DNA from: DASQGA01 sp963722715
GTDB taxonomy: Bacteria > Actinomycetota > Thermoleophilia > Gaiellales > Gaiellaceae
NCBI GenBank assembly: GCA_963722715.1
Contig: CAVROA010000007.1
Coordinates: forward strand, 71,162 to 135,161
Reading direction: 5' to 3'
DNA length: 64,000 nucleotides
A program made the translations under genes and the position numbers. Below the pieces are notes generated by a model that did not search any database, was not told where the DNA came from, and saw nothing but the letters and a program-made list of their open reading frames with translations. Shown piece after piece: positions 34,723-42,696 of this stretch. Every line of letters starts with the position of its first letter. Position 1 is the first letter of the stretch.

Positions 34723-35282
34723 CGTCGTCCCTCCAGGAAATTGCGCGCGAGCTCGGGACCGGTCGGTGTCAGCACCGACTCGGGGTGAAACTGGATCCCG
34801 TCGATCGGCAGCTCGCGGTGGCGAACCGCCATGACCTCGCCGTCCGCGGTCGTGGCGCAGACCTCGAGCACGTCAGGGATTCGCGTCGCCGCGAGCGAGT
34901 GGTAGCGCCCGCCCTCGAAGGGGTCCGGGAGGCCGTCGAAAAGCCCTTGTCCGTCGTGGCTGACCGCTGCCGCCTTTCCGTGCACGAGGCGCTTCGCCTG
35001 GCCCACCTCGCCGCCGAAGGCCTCGACGATCGCCTGGTGCCCGAGGCAGACGCCGAGGGTCGGAGTCTGCGGGCCGAGCCGTTTCAGGATCTCGATGGTC
35101 GCGCCCGCGTCCGCGGGGCGACCGGGACCGGGGGAGACGACCAGGTGGCTCGGTGCGAGCCGCTCGGCCTCGTCAGCATCCAAGGCGTCGTTTCGAAGCA
35201 CCGTCACCTCGGCACCGAGCTCCTGGAAGAGGTGCGCGAGGTTGTAGGTGAAGGAGTCGTAGTTGTCGATCAGGAGCATCAT
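34719..35282 (-). CDS. trpG: Anthranilate synthase glutamine amidotransferase component (187 aa)
   Basis: Class I amidotransferase that supplies ammonia to TrpE. LLIDNYDSFTYNLAHLFQEL starts the domain, the nucleophile is Cys79 in GVCLGHQAI, and the His-Glu pair is in IQFHPESVL. ATG 35282 (a double ATGATG) overlaps the trpE stop. The same protein could serve a PabA role if no separate pabA exists, which the window cannot show. Confidence 0.94.
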   Translation of the reverse strand: MMLLIDNYDSFTYNLAHLFQELGAEVTVLRNDALDADEAERLAPSHLVVSPGPGRPADAGATIEILKRLGPQTPTLGVCLGHQAIVEAFGGEVGQAKRLVHGKAAAVSHDGQGLFDGLPDPFEGGRYHSLAATRIPDVLEVCATTADGEVMAVRHRELPIDGIQFHPESVLTPTGPELARNFLEGRR

Positions 35283-36523
35283 GGGGCGCGCTCCGCATCC
35301 TCGATGGCCGCCTCGAGTGCCGCGAGCTTGTTCAGGCACTCCTGGTGCTCCGCAGCCGGATCCGACTCGGCGACGATGCCCGCCCCGGCCTGCAGATGTG
35401 CGATGCCGCCGGAGAGGACGATCGTCCGGATCGCGATACACGTGTCGAGCGCCCCGTCCGGGAGCGCATAGCCGACCGCACCCGCGTAGGGCCCGCGGCG
35501 GCGGCCCTCGAGCTCGAAGATGATCTGCATGGCTCGGACTTTCGGGGCGCCGGAGACCGTTCCGGCCGGAAAGCACGCCCGCAGGAGGTCGAGGCCCGAC
35601 CGGCCAGGGGCCAGCTCGCCTGCAACTTCGGAGACGAGGTGGGTGACGTGCGAGTACCGCTCCGGCTCGAGGAAGCGACCGACGCGCACCGAGCCGGGGA
35701 GGCAGACCCGCGAGAGGTCGTTCCGGCCGAGGTCGACGAGCATCACGTGCTCCGCTCGATCCTTCTCCGATGCGAGCAAGCGCTCTGCATCTCCCTCTCC
35801 GGCATCCGTCGTGCCGGCGATCGGGTTCACGCTCGCACGGGTCCCCTCGAGCTTGACCAGGGTCTCCGGCGAGGAGCCCACGAGTGCGAGATCGCCCAGC
35901 TCGAGCAGGAAGAGGTAGGGCGAGGGATTGATCCGGCGGAGCGAGCGGTAGAGCGCGAGCGCGGAAGCAGGCGTCGGCCTCTCGGCGCGCTGCGACAGGA
36001 CGATCTGGAACGCGTCACCGATCCGGATGTGCTCTTTGGCGGCGCGCACCCCGTCCTCGTAGACCTCCCGGCTCGGAGAGCGCATGGTCGTTTGCTTCTG
36101 AGCGGCCTCGCTGTGAGCCTCGGATGCGGGCGGAGGCCCTTCGAGGAGCGCTGCGATCTCGTTGCGATCGCCGGCCAGGACCTCCGCGATGCTCGTGACG
36201 TGGTCGAAGCGGACGAGGCGGTCGGCTACGACAAAGCGGCTCTCGGGAAGATCCGGGCCGTCCGCAGGCAGTACCACCGTCGGCTCGAGCTTCGCGACGT
36301 GGTCGTAGCCCAGATAGCCGACCACGGGGCGTCCTGCGTCGAGCTCGGCGCCTGCCTCGTCGAAGGAGACGAGTCGCGAGCCCGAGCCCACCAGGCTGTA
36401 GCGGCCGAGCCGGCCCTTCTCCACCGACTCGAGCAGGAAGCTGGCCGTCCCGGCGGCCCGCAGGCGGAGGTAGGCCCCGAGCGGGGTGATCAGATCTGCG
36501 TGGATGTCGGTTGCGATCGTCAT
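35279..36523 (-). CDS. trpE: Anthranilate synthase component I (414 aa)
   Basis: Chorismate-utilising enzyme that forms anthranilate with TrpG. The feedback-binding motif SFLLESVE is near residues 28-35, followed by GSSPETLVKLEG, IAGTTDAGEGDAE, MLVDLGRNDLSRV and the FPAGTVSGAPKVRAMQII catalytic block. It is about 80-100 residues shorter than typical TrpE, with a reduced N-terminal domain, but keeps the tryptophan site. No good ribosome-binding site lies just before ATG 36523; instead an intrinsic terminator occupies 36530-36553, so expression is set by attenuation in the leader. Confidence 0.93.
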   Translation of the reverse strand: MTIATDIHADLITPLGAYLRLRAAGTASFLLESVEKGRLGRYSLVGSGSRLVSFDEAGAELDAGRPVVGYLGYDHVAKLEPTVVLPADGPDLPESRFVVADRLVRFDHVTSIAEVLAGDRNEIAALLEGPPPASEAHSEAAQKQTTMRSPSREVYEDGVRAAKEHIRIGDAFQIVLSQRAERPTPASALALYRSLRRINPSPYLFLLELGDLALVGSSPETLVKLEGTRASVNPIAGTTDAGEGDAERLLASEKDRAEHVMLVDLGRNDLSRVCLPGSVRVGRFLEPERYSHVTHLVSEVAGELAPGRSGLDLLRACFPAGTVSGAPKVRAMQIIFELEGRRRGPYAGAVGYALPDGALDTCIAIRTIVLSGGIAHLQAGAGIVAESDPAAEHQECLNKLAALEAAIEDAERAP

Positions 36524-36529
36524 GGCAAC

Positions 36530-36553
36530 AAAAAGACCTTCCGGCGGAAGGTC
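36530..36553 (-). terminator. trp attenuator: intrinsic terminator immediately before trpE
   Basis: On the minus strand an 8-bp perfect stem (GACCTTCC, loop GCC, GGAAGGTC; 36553-36535) is followed directly by TTTTT (36534-36530), six nt before trpE ATG. A competing antiterminator is possible: GCGGAAG inside the leader-peptide gene (36600-36606) is perfectly complementary to CTTCCGC of the terminator's 5' arm and loop (36544-36550). All trp transcripts from the promoter must pass this element. Confidence 0.82.
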
Positions 36554-36586
36554 AGGGGAGCGAAACGGGTGTCGAGGGCCTCTGGG

Positions 36587-36652
36587 TCAGCAGGCGACGC
36601 TTCCGCTCCGCTCGCGGCGCCAAGCCCACCAGGTGCGGATGGAAGTCGTCAT
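36587..36652 (-). CDS. trpL: trp leader peptide with W-W-A-W motif (21 aa)
   Basis: A 21-codon frame, ATG 36652 to TGA 36587, starts MTTSIRTWWAWRR and contains three tryptophan codons at positions 8, 9 and 11, a density expected only in a trp attenuation leader. Its ATG lies seven nt after a TACCCT -10 element, so the mRNA is predicted to be leaderless. The peptide ends 33 nt before the terminator stem. Ribosome stalling at the Trp codons would leave GCGGAAG (36600-36606) free to pair with the terminator arm and allow trpE-A transcription; rapid translation would let the terminator form. Trp codons plus the adjacent terminator make this one of the firmest regulatory calls in the window. Confidence 0.85.
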   Translation of the reverse strand: MTTSIRTWWAWRRERSGSVAC

Positions 36653-36659
36653 CGATCTC

Positions 36660-36688
36660 AGGGTAGGCCACCCGGCGGGCCCGGTCAA
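36660..36688 (-). promoter_or_regulatory. trp operon promoter
   Basis: On the minus strand TTGACC (36688-36683), a 17-bp spacer, and TACCCT (36665-36660) form a near-consensus housekeeping-sigma promoter. The predicted start point coincides with the trpL ATG. It sits inside the opposite-strand upstream region of the DUF4389 gene. Confidence 0.75.
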
Positions 36689-36725
36689 CTTCGAGGGTGA
36701 AACGGCGGTCGTCCTCGGCACGGCC

Positions 36726-36731
36726 CATAAT
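36726..36731 (+). promoter_or_regulatory. Predicted -10 element of leaderless DUF4389 gene
   Basis: CATAAT lies seven nt before GTG 36739 and supports that start over GTG 36697. Confidence 0.45.
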
Positions 36732-36738
36732 CCGGCCC

Positions 36739-38037
36739 GTGGAGCCGCACCCGATCCGTCTCATCGTCACTGACGACCTCAGGCGCTCTCGACTGACCGT
36801 CTTCTTCCGGATCCTCCTGCTCATTCCGCATGCGATCTGGCTCTTGCTCTGGAGCGTCGCGGCCTTCTTCGCCTCGATAGCGAACTGGGTCGTGGTGCTC
36901 GTCACCGGAAAGCCTTCGGTCGACCTGCACAGGTTCCTGTCGGCCCTCGTGCGATATTCGACCCACGTTTATGCCTACGGGCTCCTGGCGGCGAACCCCT
37001 ACCCTGGGTTCACCGGCTCCCCCGGATATCCGATCGACGTCCAGATCGATCCACCGGCCAGCCAGGGTCGCCTCGGCGCGGCTTTCAGGCTCTTCCTAGC
37101 GCTGCCGCCGCTCATCCTGACCGCCGTCCTCGTCGGTACCGCGACCTGGAACGCGACGGGCGAGGGCAGCTACGACGCTTCCTCCTCGGCGAGCTCGACC
37201 GGCGGCCTCTCCGCGCTCGGGCTCGCGTTCGTCGTCGCCTTTCTCGGCTGGTTCGTGTGCCTGGCCCGGGGGCGGATGCCGCAGGGCTTCCGAGACCTCG
37301 AGGCCTACTCGCTGCGCTACGCGGCCCAGACCTACGGCTACCTCGTCTTGCTGACCGACCGGTACCCGGACTCGGACCCGTCGTGGCCCGAGCCCGCGCC
37401 GGCGCCCGCCCCGCCCGCGATCACGCTTCATCCCGATGGAGACGACCTCCGTCGCTCGCGCGTGAGCGTCTTCTTCCGCCTCCTGCTCACGTTCCCACAC
37501 TTCGTGTGGCTCATCCTCTGGTCGATTGCCGCTTTCTTCGCGGCCGTGCTCAACTGGTTCGCCGTCGTCTTCACCGGTCGCTCTCCCGACGCGCTGCACC
37601 GGTTCCTGGCGGCGTACGTGCGCTACGACATCCACGTCTTTGCGTACCTGTTCCTCGTCGCGAATCCCTTTCCGGGCTTTACCGGAGCGGCCGGGAGCTA
37701 CCCGGTCGAGGTCGTCATCGCGCCGCCTGAGCCCCAGAGCCGCTGGACGGCGGCGTTTCGCCTTTTCCTCGCCTTTCCGGCGCTTCTCGTCACGAGCTCG
37801 TTCAACTCCGCCCTCGTACTCGTCGGCATCGGCGGCTGGTTTGTGTCCCTTGCGACCGGCAGGATGCCGAACGGCCTCCGGAACCTCGGTGCCTATGCGC
37901 TTCGCTACGCGGCTCAGACCGACGGGTACCTGTTCCTTCTGACCGGGCGTTACCCCTATAGCGGCCCAGCGCAGCTGCCTGCGCCCTCAGAGGAAGAGCC
38001 AGAGGAGCCTCTGGCGCCCACGCCGCTAGCCGCGTGA
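36739..38037 (+). CDS. Membrane protein with two tandem DUF4389 domains (432 aa)
   Basis: Integral membrane protein of unknown function. Two homologous halves begin DDLRRSRLTVFFRILLLIPH and DDLRRSRVSVFFRLLLTFPH and each continues with WLLLWSVAAFFA/VWLILWSIAAFFA, a TGxxxxxLHRFL loop, an NPYPGFTG/NPFPGFTG motif and a final LRYAAQTYGYL/LRYAAQTDGYL segment. Each half has about three or four hydrophobic segments. Such proteins occur widely in actinobacteria. GTG 36739 is preferred because of the CATAAT element. The stop overlaps the M48 peptidase gene (GTGA), suggesting a joint role at the membrane. Confidence 0.83.
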   Translation: MEPHPIRLIVTDDLRRSRLTVFFRILLLIPHAIWLLLWSVAAFFASIANWVVVLVTGKPSVDLHRFLSALVRYSTHVYAYGLLAANPYPGFTGSPGYPIDVQIDPPASQGRLGAAFRLFLALPPLILTAVLVGTATWNATGEGSYDASSSASSTGGLSALGLAFVVAFLGWFVCLARGRMPQGFRDLEAYSLRYAAQTYGYLVLLTDRYPDSDPSWPEPAPAPAPPAITLHPDGDDLRRSRVSVFFRLLLTFPHFVWLILWSIAAFFAAVLNWFAVVFTGRSPDALHRFLAAYVRYDIHVFAYLFLVANPFPGFTGAAGSYPVEVVIAPPEPQSRWTAAFRLFLAFPALLVTSSFNSALVLVGIGGWFVSLATGRMPNGLRNLGAYALRYAAQTDGYLFLLTGRYPYSGPAQLPAPSEEEPEEPLAPTPLAA

Positions 38038-39257
38038 CGGTCGCGCAGCGCCGCTTGGTCGCGGCGGTCGCTGTCGCCTTCCTGGCCGGAATCTACGCGG
38101 TGGCGTTCGTCCTGCTCTGGCGGTCGAGCATCCCCGGAGATCTCCGGCTTCCGAGCCCCGACGTTCGGGAGTATTTCGGCGCCGCCGAGCTCGAGAAAGC
38201 GCGCGACTACCAACTATTCGTCCGGATCAACTTCGTCCTCTCGCAGGTGGCCCTCATCGTCGTGCTGGGGCTCTACGCCGTCTTCGGGCCGCGCTTCGCG
38301 CGGGAGTCCGCGGCAGGTCGGATCGGCACCGGGATGCTCCTCGGCATGATCGGGCTCGCGTTCCTCTGGCTCGTCCAGCTGCCGTTCGGCCTTGCGCAGC
38401 TCTGGTGGGAGCGGCGGCACGGTATCTCGCACATGGGCTACGGCCGATGGGTGCTCGAGAACTGGCTGGGCCTCGGCGGCGCGTTTCTCTTCATCTGCCT
38501 CGCCATCCTGATCGTCATGGCGCTTGCCGCACCCTTGCGCGATTGGTGGTGGCTGGCAGGAGCGCCGGTCTTCGTCGGCCTTGCGCTCTTCTTCGCATTC
38601 CTCTTTCCGTATCTCATTCCCAGCGTCCACCCGGTGCGGGACCAGGCTCTGCTGGCGGAGGCCGATCAGCTCGCCGCCCAGCAGGGGTTGGAGGATGTCC
38701 GCGTCGAGGAGCAGGACGTGCGGGAGCTGACGAGTGCGCCGAACGCGGAAGCCGTCGGCCTCGGTCCCAGCCGCCGCGTGATCCTGTGGGACACCCTGCT
38801 CGACCGCTTCCCAGACGACGAGGTGAGGGTCGTGCTGGCGCACGAGATCGCGCATCTCTCCAGGAACCACATCTGGAAAAGCGTCGGCTGGTATGCGCTC
38901 TTTGCGCTGCCCGGCGCCTATCTCATCGCACGGGCGACTCGCCGTCGGGGAGGCGTCTACGCGCCCGCGGCGATTCCCCTCGCTCTCTTCGTGCTGGTCG
39001 TGCTTCAGCTTCTCGCCTTGCCCCTTCAGTACGGCTTCACCCGCCATCTCGAGGCCGAGGCGGACTGGGTGGCGCTCGAGACCGCCCGGGACCCGGAGGC
39101 AGCGGAACGCCTCTTCGTGCGGCTGGGAACGACGAGCCTCGCGGATCCGGACCCGCCGACCTGGTCGTATCTGCTCATGCAGACGCACCCGACGCTCATC
39201 CAGCGGATCGCGATGGCGGAGGCCTGGAAGGCTCGGGCCGGTCAAGGCTCCCCCTAG
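38034..39257 (+). CDS. M48-family membrane zinc metallopeptidase, Ste24-like (407 aa)
   Basis: Membrane-embedded zinc protease. About five N-terminal and two further hydrophobic segments surround the cytoplasmic catalytic domain, in which LAHEIAHLSRNH supplies His270, Glu271 and His274 and HLEAEADWVAL the third zinc ligand (Glu). Architecture resembles Ste24/HtpX-type M48 proteases that process membrane proteins. It is coupled to the tandem DUF4389 protein, which may be a partner or substrate. Its TAG stop is the first part of a palindromic intergenic repeat (39254-39418). Confidence 0.88.
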   Translation: MTVAQRRLVAAVAVAFLAGIYAVAFVLLWRSSIPGDLRLPSPDVREYFGAAELEKARDYQLFVRINFVLSQVALIVVLGLYAVFGPRFARESAAGRIGTGMLLGMIGLAFLWLVQLPFGLAQLWWERRHGISHMGYGRWVLENWLGLGGAFLFICLAILIVMALAAPLRDWWWLAGAPVFVGLALFFAFLFPYLIPSVHPVRDQALLAEADQLAAQQGLEDVRVEEQDVRELTSAPNAEAVGLGPSRRVILWDTLLDRFPDDEVRVVLAHEIAHLSRNHIWKSVGWYALFALPGAYLIARATRRRGGVYAPAAIPLALFVLVVLQLLALPLQYGFTRHLEAEADWVALETARDPEAAERLFVRLGTTSLADPDPPTWSYLLMQTHPTLIQRIAMAEAWKARAGQGSP

Positions 39258-39418
39258 GAGGGTTTGACGAAACGCAGCAGTGCCGTCGGCCGCGCTGCTC
39301 GCCCCGATGCGGCGTCCTCAGTCGCTTCGATAGCGCTGCTATCGGCGCTCCCTGCGTCCTTGCCTCGGAACGACCATCGCACCCCGACGACGAGCGACGT
39401 TTCACCAATCCCTCCTAG
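39254..39418. repeat. Palindromic dispersed repeat, long form (165 bp)
   Basis: The element begins CTAGGAGGG and ends CCCTCCTAG, a perfect 9-bp inverted repeat, with longer imperfect ends (TTTGACGAAACG against CGTTTCACCAAT). Its outer parts match the 76-bp element at 43846-43921 in the opposite orientation almost base for base; the long form carries roughly 90 extra internal bases including the hairpin CGATAGC-GCT-GCTATCG. The left end contains the stop codon of the M48 gene. Confidence 0.75.
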
Positions 39419-39440
39419 ATGCAGCGATAGAGGGCATTGC

Positions 39441-39446
39441 TAGGCT
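39441..39446 (+). promoter_or_regulatory. Predicted -10 element of leaderless thiolase gene
   Basis: TAGGCT lies seven nt before ATG 39454, with no ribosome-binding site in between. Confidence 0.5.
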
Positions 39447-39453
39447 GGCCGAA

Positions 39454-40605
39454 ATGGCCCGCTCAGTCATCGTCTCCGCCGTTCGCACGCCCTTCGGAAA
39501 GCTCGGCGGTGCCCTCAAGAACTACGAGGCGCCGGAGCTGGGCGCCGTCGCGATCCGGGGAGCGCTCGACCGTGCCGGGATCGAGAACCAGGACGTCGAG
39601 TACGTGATCATGGGCCAGGTACTCCAGGCTGGCGCCGGCCAGGCGCCGGCTCGGCAGGCCAGCGTCGGCGCGGGCCTGCCGAAGGAGATCGGCTCCGACG
39701 TCATCAACAAGGTCTGTGCCTCGAGCGTGCGGGCGGTCGAGATGGCGGACCAGATGATCAGGGCTGGAGACCACTCGGTCATCGTCGCCGGGGGCATGGA
39801 ATCCATGTCGAACGCCCCGTACCTTCTGAAGAGGGCCCGGTTCGGCTATCGACTCGGCGACGGCGTCCTGATCGACTCGATGACCTTCGACGGCCTCACG
39901 TCGACGTTCGACGAGCTCCATATGGTCGCCCAGGCGTCGCTCGTGTCCCGTGAGCTCGGGATCTCGCGGGAGGATCAGGATCGCTGGGCGCTCCGCTCTC
40001 ACCAGCGGGCTGTGGACGCCATCGACAACGGCCGGTTCGACGAGGAGATCGTGCCCGTGGGCGAGGTGACTACCGACGAGGGGCCTCGGCGGGACACCTC
40101 CTACGAGCGGCTCTCCCAGCTGAAGCCCGTCTTCGACCCGGAAGGGACGACGACCGCCGGGAACGCTCCGGGCGTCAACGACGGCGCAGGCGCCCTGGTC
40201 GTCACGAGCGAGGAATTCGCCCGGGAGCGGGGCCTCGAGATCCTGGCCACCATCGTCTCCCAGGCCTACGTCGCAGACGACTTCGCCTACCTTGCGAGAA
40301 CCCCTGCGCTCGCCGGCCTGCAGGCGCTCGAGAAGGCAGGAAAGTCGATCGACGACGTAGAGCGCGTGGAGCTGAACGAGGCCTTCTCGTCGGTCGTCCT
40401 GAACTCCACGGCGATGCTCGGGACCGATCCGGACCGCGTCAACGTGAACGGCGGGGCCGTCGCACTCGGCCACCCGATCGGCGCCTCGGGAGCGCGCATC
40501 CTCGCGACGATGATCTACGAGCTGAGGCGAAACGGCGGCGGCCTCGGCCTGGCGGCGATCTGCTCCGGCGGCGGCCAGGGCGACGCGCTCCTCCTCGAGG
40601 TGTAG
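39454..40605 (+). CDS. Acetyl-CoA C-acyltransferase / thiolase (383 aa)
   Basis: Thiolase II-type enzyme that cleaves or condenses 3-ketoacyl-CoA. The acyl-accepting Cys88 is in INKVCASSVRA, the conserved NEAF motif is in VELNEAFSSVV, the catalytic His in NVNGGAVALGHPIGASG (about residue 339), and the second Cys in AICSGGGQGDAL (about 369). Length is normal for acetoacetyl-CoA thiolase. ATG 39454 has TAGGCT seven nt upstream. With the 3-hydroxyacyl-CoA dehydrogenase 1.2 kb downstream it covers the last two steps of beta-oxidation or acetoacetyl-CoA formation. Confidence 0.93.
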   Translation: MARSVIVSAVRTPFGKLGGALKNYEAPELGAVAIRGALDRAGIENQDVEYVIMGQVLQAGAGQAPARQASVGAGLPKEIGSDVINKVCASSVRAVEMADQMIRAGDHSVIVAGGMESMSNAPYLLKRARFGYRLGDGVLIDSMTFDGLTSTFDELHMVAQASLVSRELGISREDQDRWALRSHQRAVDAIDNGRFDEEIVPVGEVTTDEGPRRDTSYERLSQLKPVFDPEGTTTAGNAPGVNDGAGALVVTSEEFARERGLEILATIVSQAYVADDFAYLARTPALAGLQALEKAGKSIDDVERVELNEAFSSVVLNSTAMLGTDPDRVNVNGGAVALGHPIGASGARILATMIYELRRNGGGLGLAAICSGGGQGDALLLEV

Positions 40606-40646
40606 GCGGAGCTTCAGGGAACTTTTCCGGCTGTCGATCCGTCCTA

Positions 40647-41273
40647 GTGACGATGCGACGCTCCGGACTTCTCCTCGCCCTCCCGCTCGTCCTCGTCGCC
40701 GTGGCCTGCGGCGGCGCGTCGCCCACGGCCTCTGACTCCGGTGCGGCGCCGGAAGCGACGGTTACACAGAAACAGAAGAACCTGTCGGACTCTTCTCCTC
40801 GCGCGCCGAAGCTCGTCCTCGAGAGCAGCGCGGGCTCACAGACAGCCGTTCCCGGGAGCAGCTGCATTTCCGGCGAGGGAGTCGGGGTTTGCTCCGACAC
40901 CGGCTACCGGCCGCCGCAGCAGGCAAGCGTCGTTCGTCCCGGCGAGGTGATTACGATCTCGCTCGAGGAGTCGCAGGTCGTCCGTGTCGAGGATTGCAGT
41001 GGTGGCCGCGAACGGGACTGCATCGGTGTGATCAAGGTGCATCCCCTCGGCTGCGAGAAGTTGGTCGCCTACACGATCGCGCTCGAGCCCGGAAAGGCGA
41101 CGCGCTGGAAAGTGGCGGTGCCGCCGGGCCCCTACGAGCTCGAGACCTTCGCGTACTTCGAGTCGGACGACGGTCGGACGAGCGGTGACGTGAGCGGCGT
41201 CTTCGGTCTCTTCGTCGATTCGAGCGAGAGCCTGGACGTCGTGCCCGCTCCCGTCTTGGATCGAATCTGCTGA
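40647..41273 (+). CDS. Predicted lipoprotein of unknown function (208 aa)
   Basis: Exported lipoprotein: basic start, hydrophobic core LLLALPLVLVAVACGG with lipobox LVAVAC and lipidated Cys21 (counting from GTG 40647; ATG 40653 is an alternative start). After a Ser/Thr/Gln-rich linker, a compact domain of about 150 residues contains six further Cys (SSCISGEGVGVCSD, VEDCSGGRERDCIGV, HPLGCEKL, and the last residue DRIC), consistent with disulfides outside the cell. Beta-rich sequence (WKVAVPPGPYELETFAYF) suggests an Ig-like or carboxypeptidase-regulatory-like fold. No family recognised. Confidence 0.75.
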   Translation: MTMRRSGLLLALPLVLVAVACGGASPTASDSGAAPEATVTQKQKNLSDSSPRAPKLVLESSAGSQTAVPGSSCISGEGVGVCSDTGYRPPQQASVVRPGEVITISLEESQVVRVEDCSGGRERDCIGVIKVHPLGCEKLVAYTIALEPGKATRWKVAVPPGPYELETFAYFESDDGRTSGDVSGVFGLFVDSSESLDVVPAPVLDRIC

Positions 41274-41287
41274 CTGAGAGTAAACGC

Positions 41288-41293
41288 TAGATT
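41288..41293 (+). promoter_or_regulatory. Predicted -10 element of leaderless acetyltransferase gene
   Basis: TAGATT lies six nt before ATG 41300. This supports ATG 41300 as the true start even though the frame breaks shortly after it. Confidence 0.4.
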
Positions 41294-41299
41294 CCGCTC

Positions 41300-41837
41300 A
41301 TGATCGTGCTCCCCGGGTGAGCGCATCGTGCTGCGGGCGCTCCGGCTCGATGAGCTCGACATCGTCAGCGATGCCTACGTGACGGCGGACTACCCGCTCG
41401 GCGGCGCGAAACCCCCGACCCGCGCCCAGCTCCGCCGCCGGATCGAGCGCTCCGGAACGCTCTGGAACGGCAAGCTCGACCTGGGCATCGAAGCCGAGGG
41501 CCGTCTCGTCGGGGATGCGGGTGCGCGCGCGCCGCGCGGAGCTTTTCCGCCGGACGTCTTTGAGATCGGCGTGACCCTCTACGACGCCGCCGATCGCGGG
41601 CGCGGCTACGGGCTTGAGGCCACGAAGCTCGTCACCGATCATCTCTTCGCGACGGAGGGAGCGGAACGGGTTCAGGCGACGACGGCAGACTGGAATACAC
41701 CCATGCGCCGAGTGCTCGAAAAGCTGGGATTCGGCAACGAGGGAACGCTGAGAGCGTTCTTCCCGGCAGAGGGCGGGCGAGACGACTACATCATGTACGC
41801 GCTGACTCGGTCGGATTGGACGGGCAATGAGCTTTGA
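41300..41837 (+). CDS. RimJ/RimL-type GNAT acetyltransferase; frameshift near 41310-41317
   Basis: Acetyltransferase with the family features ALRLDELDIV (start strand), FEIGVTLYDAADRGRGYGLEA acetyl-CoA loop in two overlapping parts, and WNTPMRRVLEKLGFGNEG. The continuous frame has only GTG 41328 as start, which lacks the usual first strand. If one base of the CCCCGGG run (41311-41317) is removed, ATG 41300 reads MIVLPGERIVLRALRLDEL, the normal opening of this family, and ATG 41300 also has a TAGATT element six nt upstream. Substrate unknown. The end overlaps the following dehydrogenase by 11 nt. Confidence 0.75.
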
Positions 41838-42663
41838 GCGCGTCCTCGTCGTCGGCGCAGGGCAGATGGGTGGCGGGATCGCGCAAGTGGTGGCCGCCTC
41901 CGGCCGGCACGTACTCCTGCACGACGCTGCGCCCGGCGCGACCGAACGCGGGCTCGCAGCGATCCGCAAGAGCCTGGACCGGCTGGCGGGCAAGGACGGT
42001 GAGCTCGACCCGGACGAGATTCTGGCCAGAGTCGAGCCGGTCGACGACCTGGTGGAAGCCGAGCTCATGATCGAAGCGGTCGTCGAGGAGCTCGCGGTCA
42101 AAGAGGACATCTTCCGGCGTGCCGACGGCGTGCTGCCCGCGACCGCCGTTCTCGCCTCGAACACCTCCTCGATCCCGATCGGGTCGCTCGCCGCAGTCAC
42201 GAGCCGTCCCGACTGCGTCATCGGGATGCATTTCTTCAACCCGGTACCGGTGATGGCGCTCGTCGAGGTGGTGCGCGCGCGCGAGACCTCCGACGAGACG
42301 ACCGAGGCGATCGTGGCGCTCGCCCGCGAGCTCGGCAAGACACCGGCCGAGGTGCGCGACTTTCCCGGCTTCGTATCGAACCGGATCCTCATGCCGCTCG
42401 TGAACGAGGCCGCCTACGCCCTCCACGACGGCGTCGCCGAGGCCGAGGCGATCGACACGATCGCGAAGCTCGGCTTCAACCATCCCATGGGGCCCCTGGC
42501 TCTGGCCGACCTGATCGGTCTCGACACGTGCGTGGCGATCATGGAGGTTCTCGAAGAGGGCCTCGGCGACCCGAAGTACGCACCGTGCCCGCTCCTCAGG
42601 CAGTACGTCCGGGAAGGGCGGCTCGGCCGGAAGAGCGGTCGCGGCTTCTACGACTACACCTGA
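41827..42663 (+). CDS. 3-hydroxyacyl-CoA (3-hydroxybutyryl-CoA) dehydrogenase (278 aa)
   Basis: NAD(P)-dependent dehydrogenase interconverting 3-hydroxyacyl-CoA and 3-ketoacyl-CoA. Rossmann motif VLVVGAGQMGGGIAQVVA is at residues 6-23; the catalytic HFFNPVPVMALVEVV (His of the His-Glu pair) and FPGFVSNRILMPLVNEA and GFNHPMGPLALADLIGLD follow, all typical of Hbd/PaaH. The start overlaps the acetyltransferase gene by 11 nt. With the upstream thiolase it can function in beta-oxidation or acetoacetyl-CoA reduction. An AT-rich hairpin follows the stop. Confidence 0.94.
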   Translation: MSFERVLVVGAGQMGGGIAQVVAASGRHVLLHDAAPGATERGLAAIRKSLDRLAGKDGELDPDEILARVEPVDDLVEAELMIEAVVEELAVKEDIFRRADGVLPATAVLASNTSSIPIGSLAAVTSRPDCVIGMHFFNPVPVMALVEVVRARETSDETTEAIVALARELGKTPAEVRDFPGFVSNRILMPLVNEAAYALHDGVAEAEAIDTIAKLGFNHPMGPLALADLIGLDTCVAIMEVLEEGLGDPKYAPCPLLRQYVREGRLGRKSGRGFYDYT

Positions 42664-42677
42664 TCCTGCCAACCACT

Positions 42678-42696
42678 TTTCGCCTCTTAGGCGAAA
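42678..42696. terminator. 8-bp hairpin after the hydroxyacyl-CoA dehydrogenase gene
   Basis: TTTCGCCT, loop CTT, AGGCGAAA form a perfect stem 14 nt after the dehydrogenase stop. No T-run follows on the plus strand, so terminator strength is uncertain. It could also belong to the leader of the response-regulator gene. Confidence 0.5.

Noticed and set aside
36552..36728. Leftward 58-codon frame ending at the trp terminator (MGRAEDDRRF...)
   Set aside because: It overlaps the trp promoter and the trpL reading frame, contains no Trp, and lacks a ribosome-binding site. The promoter, leader peptide and attenuator explain the region better.
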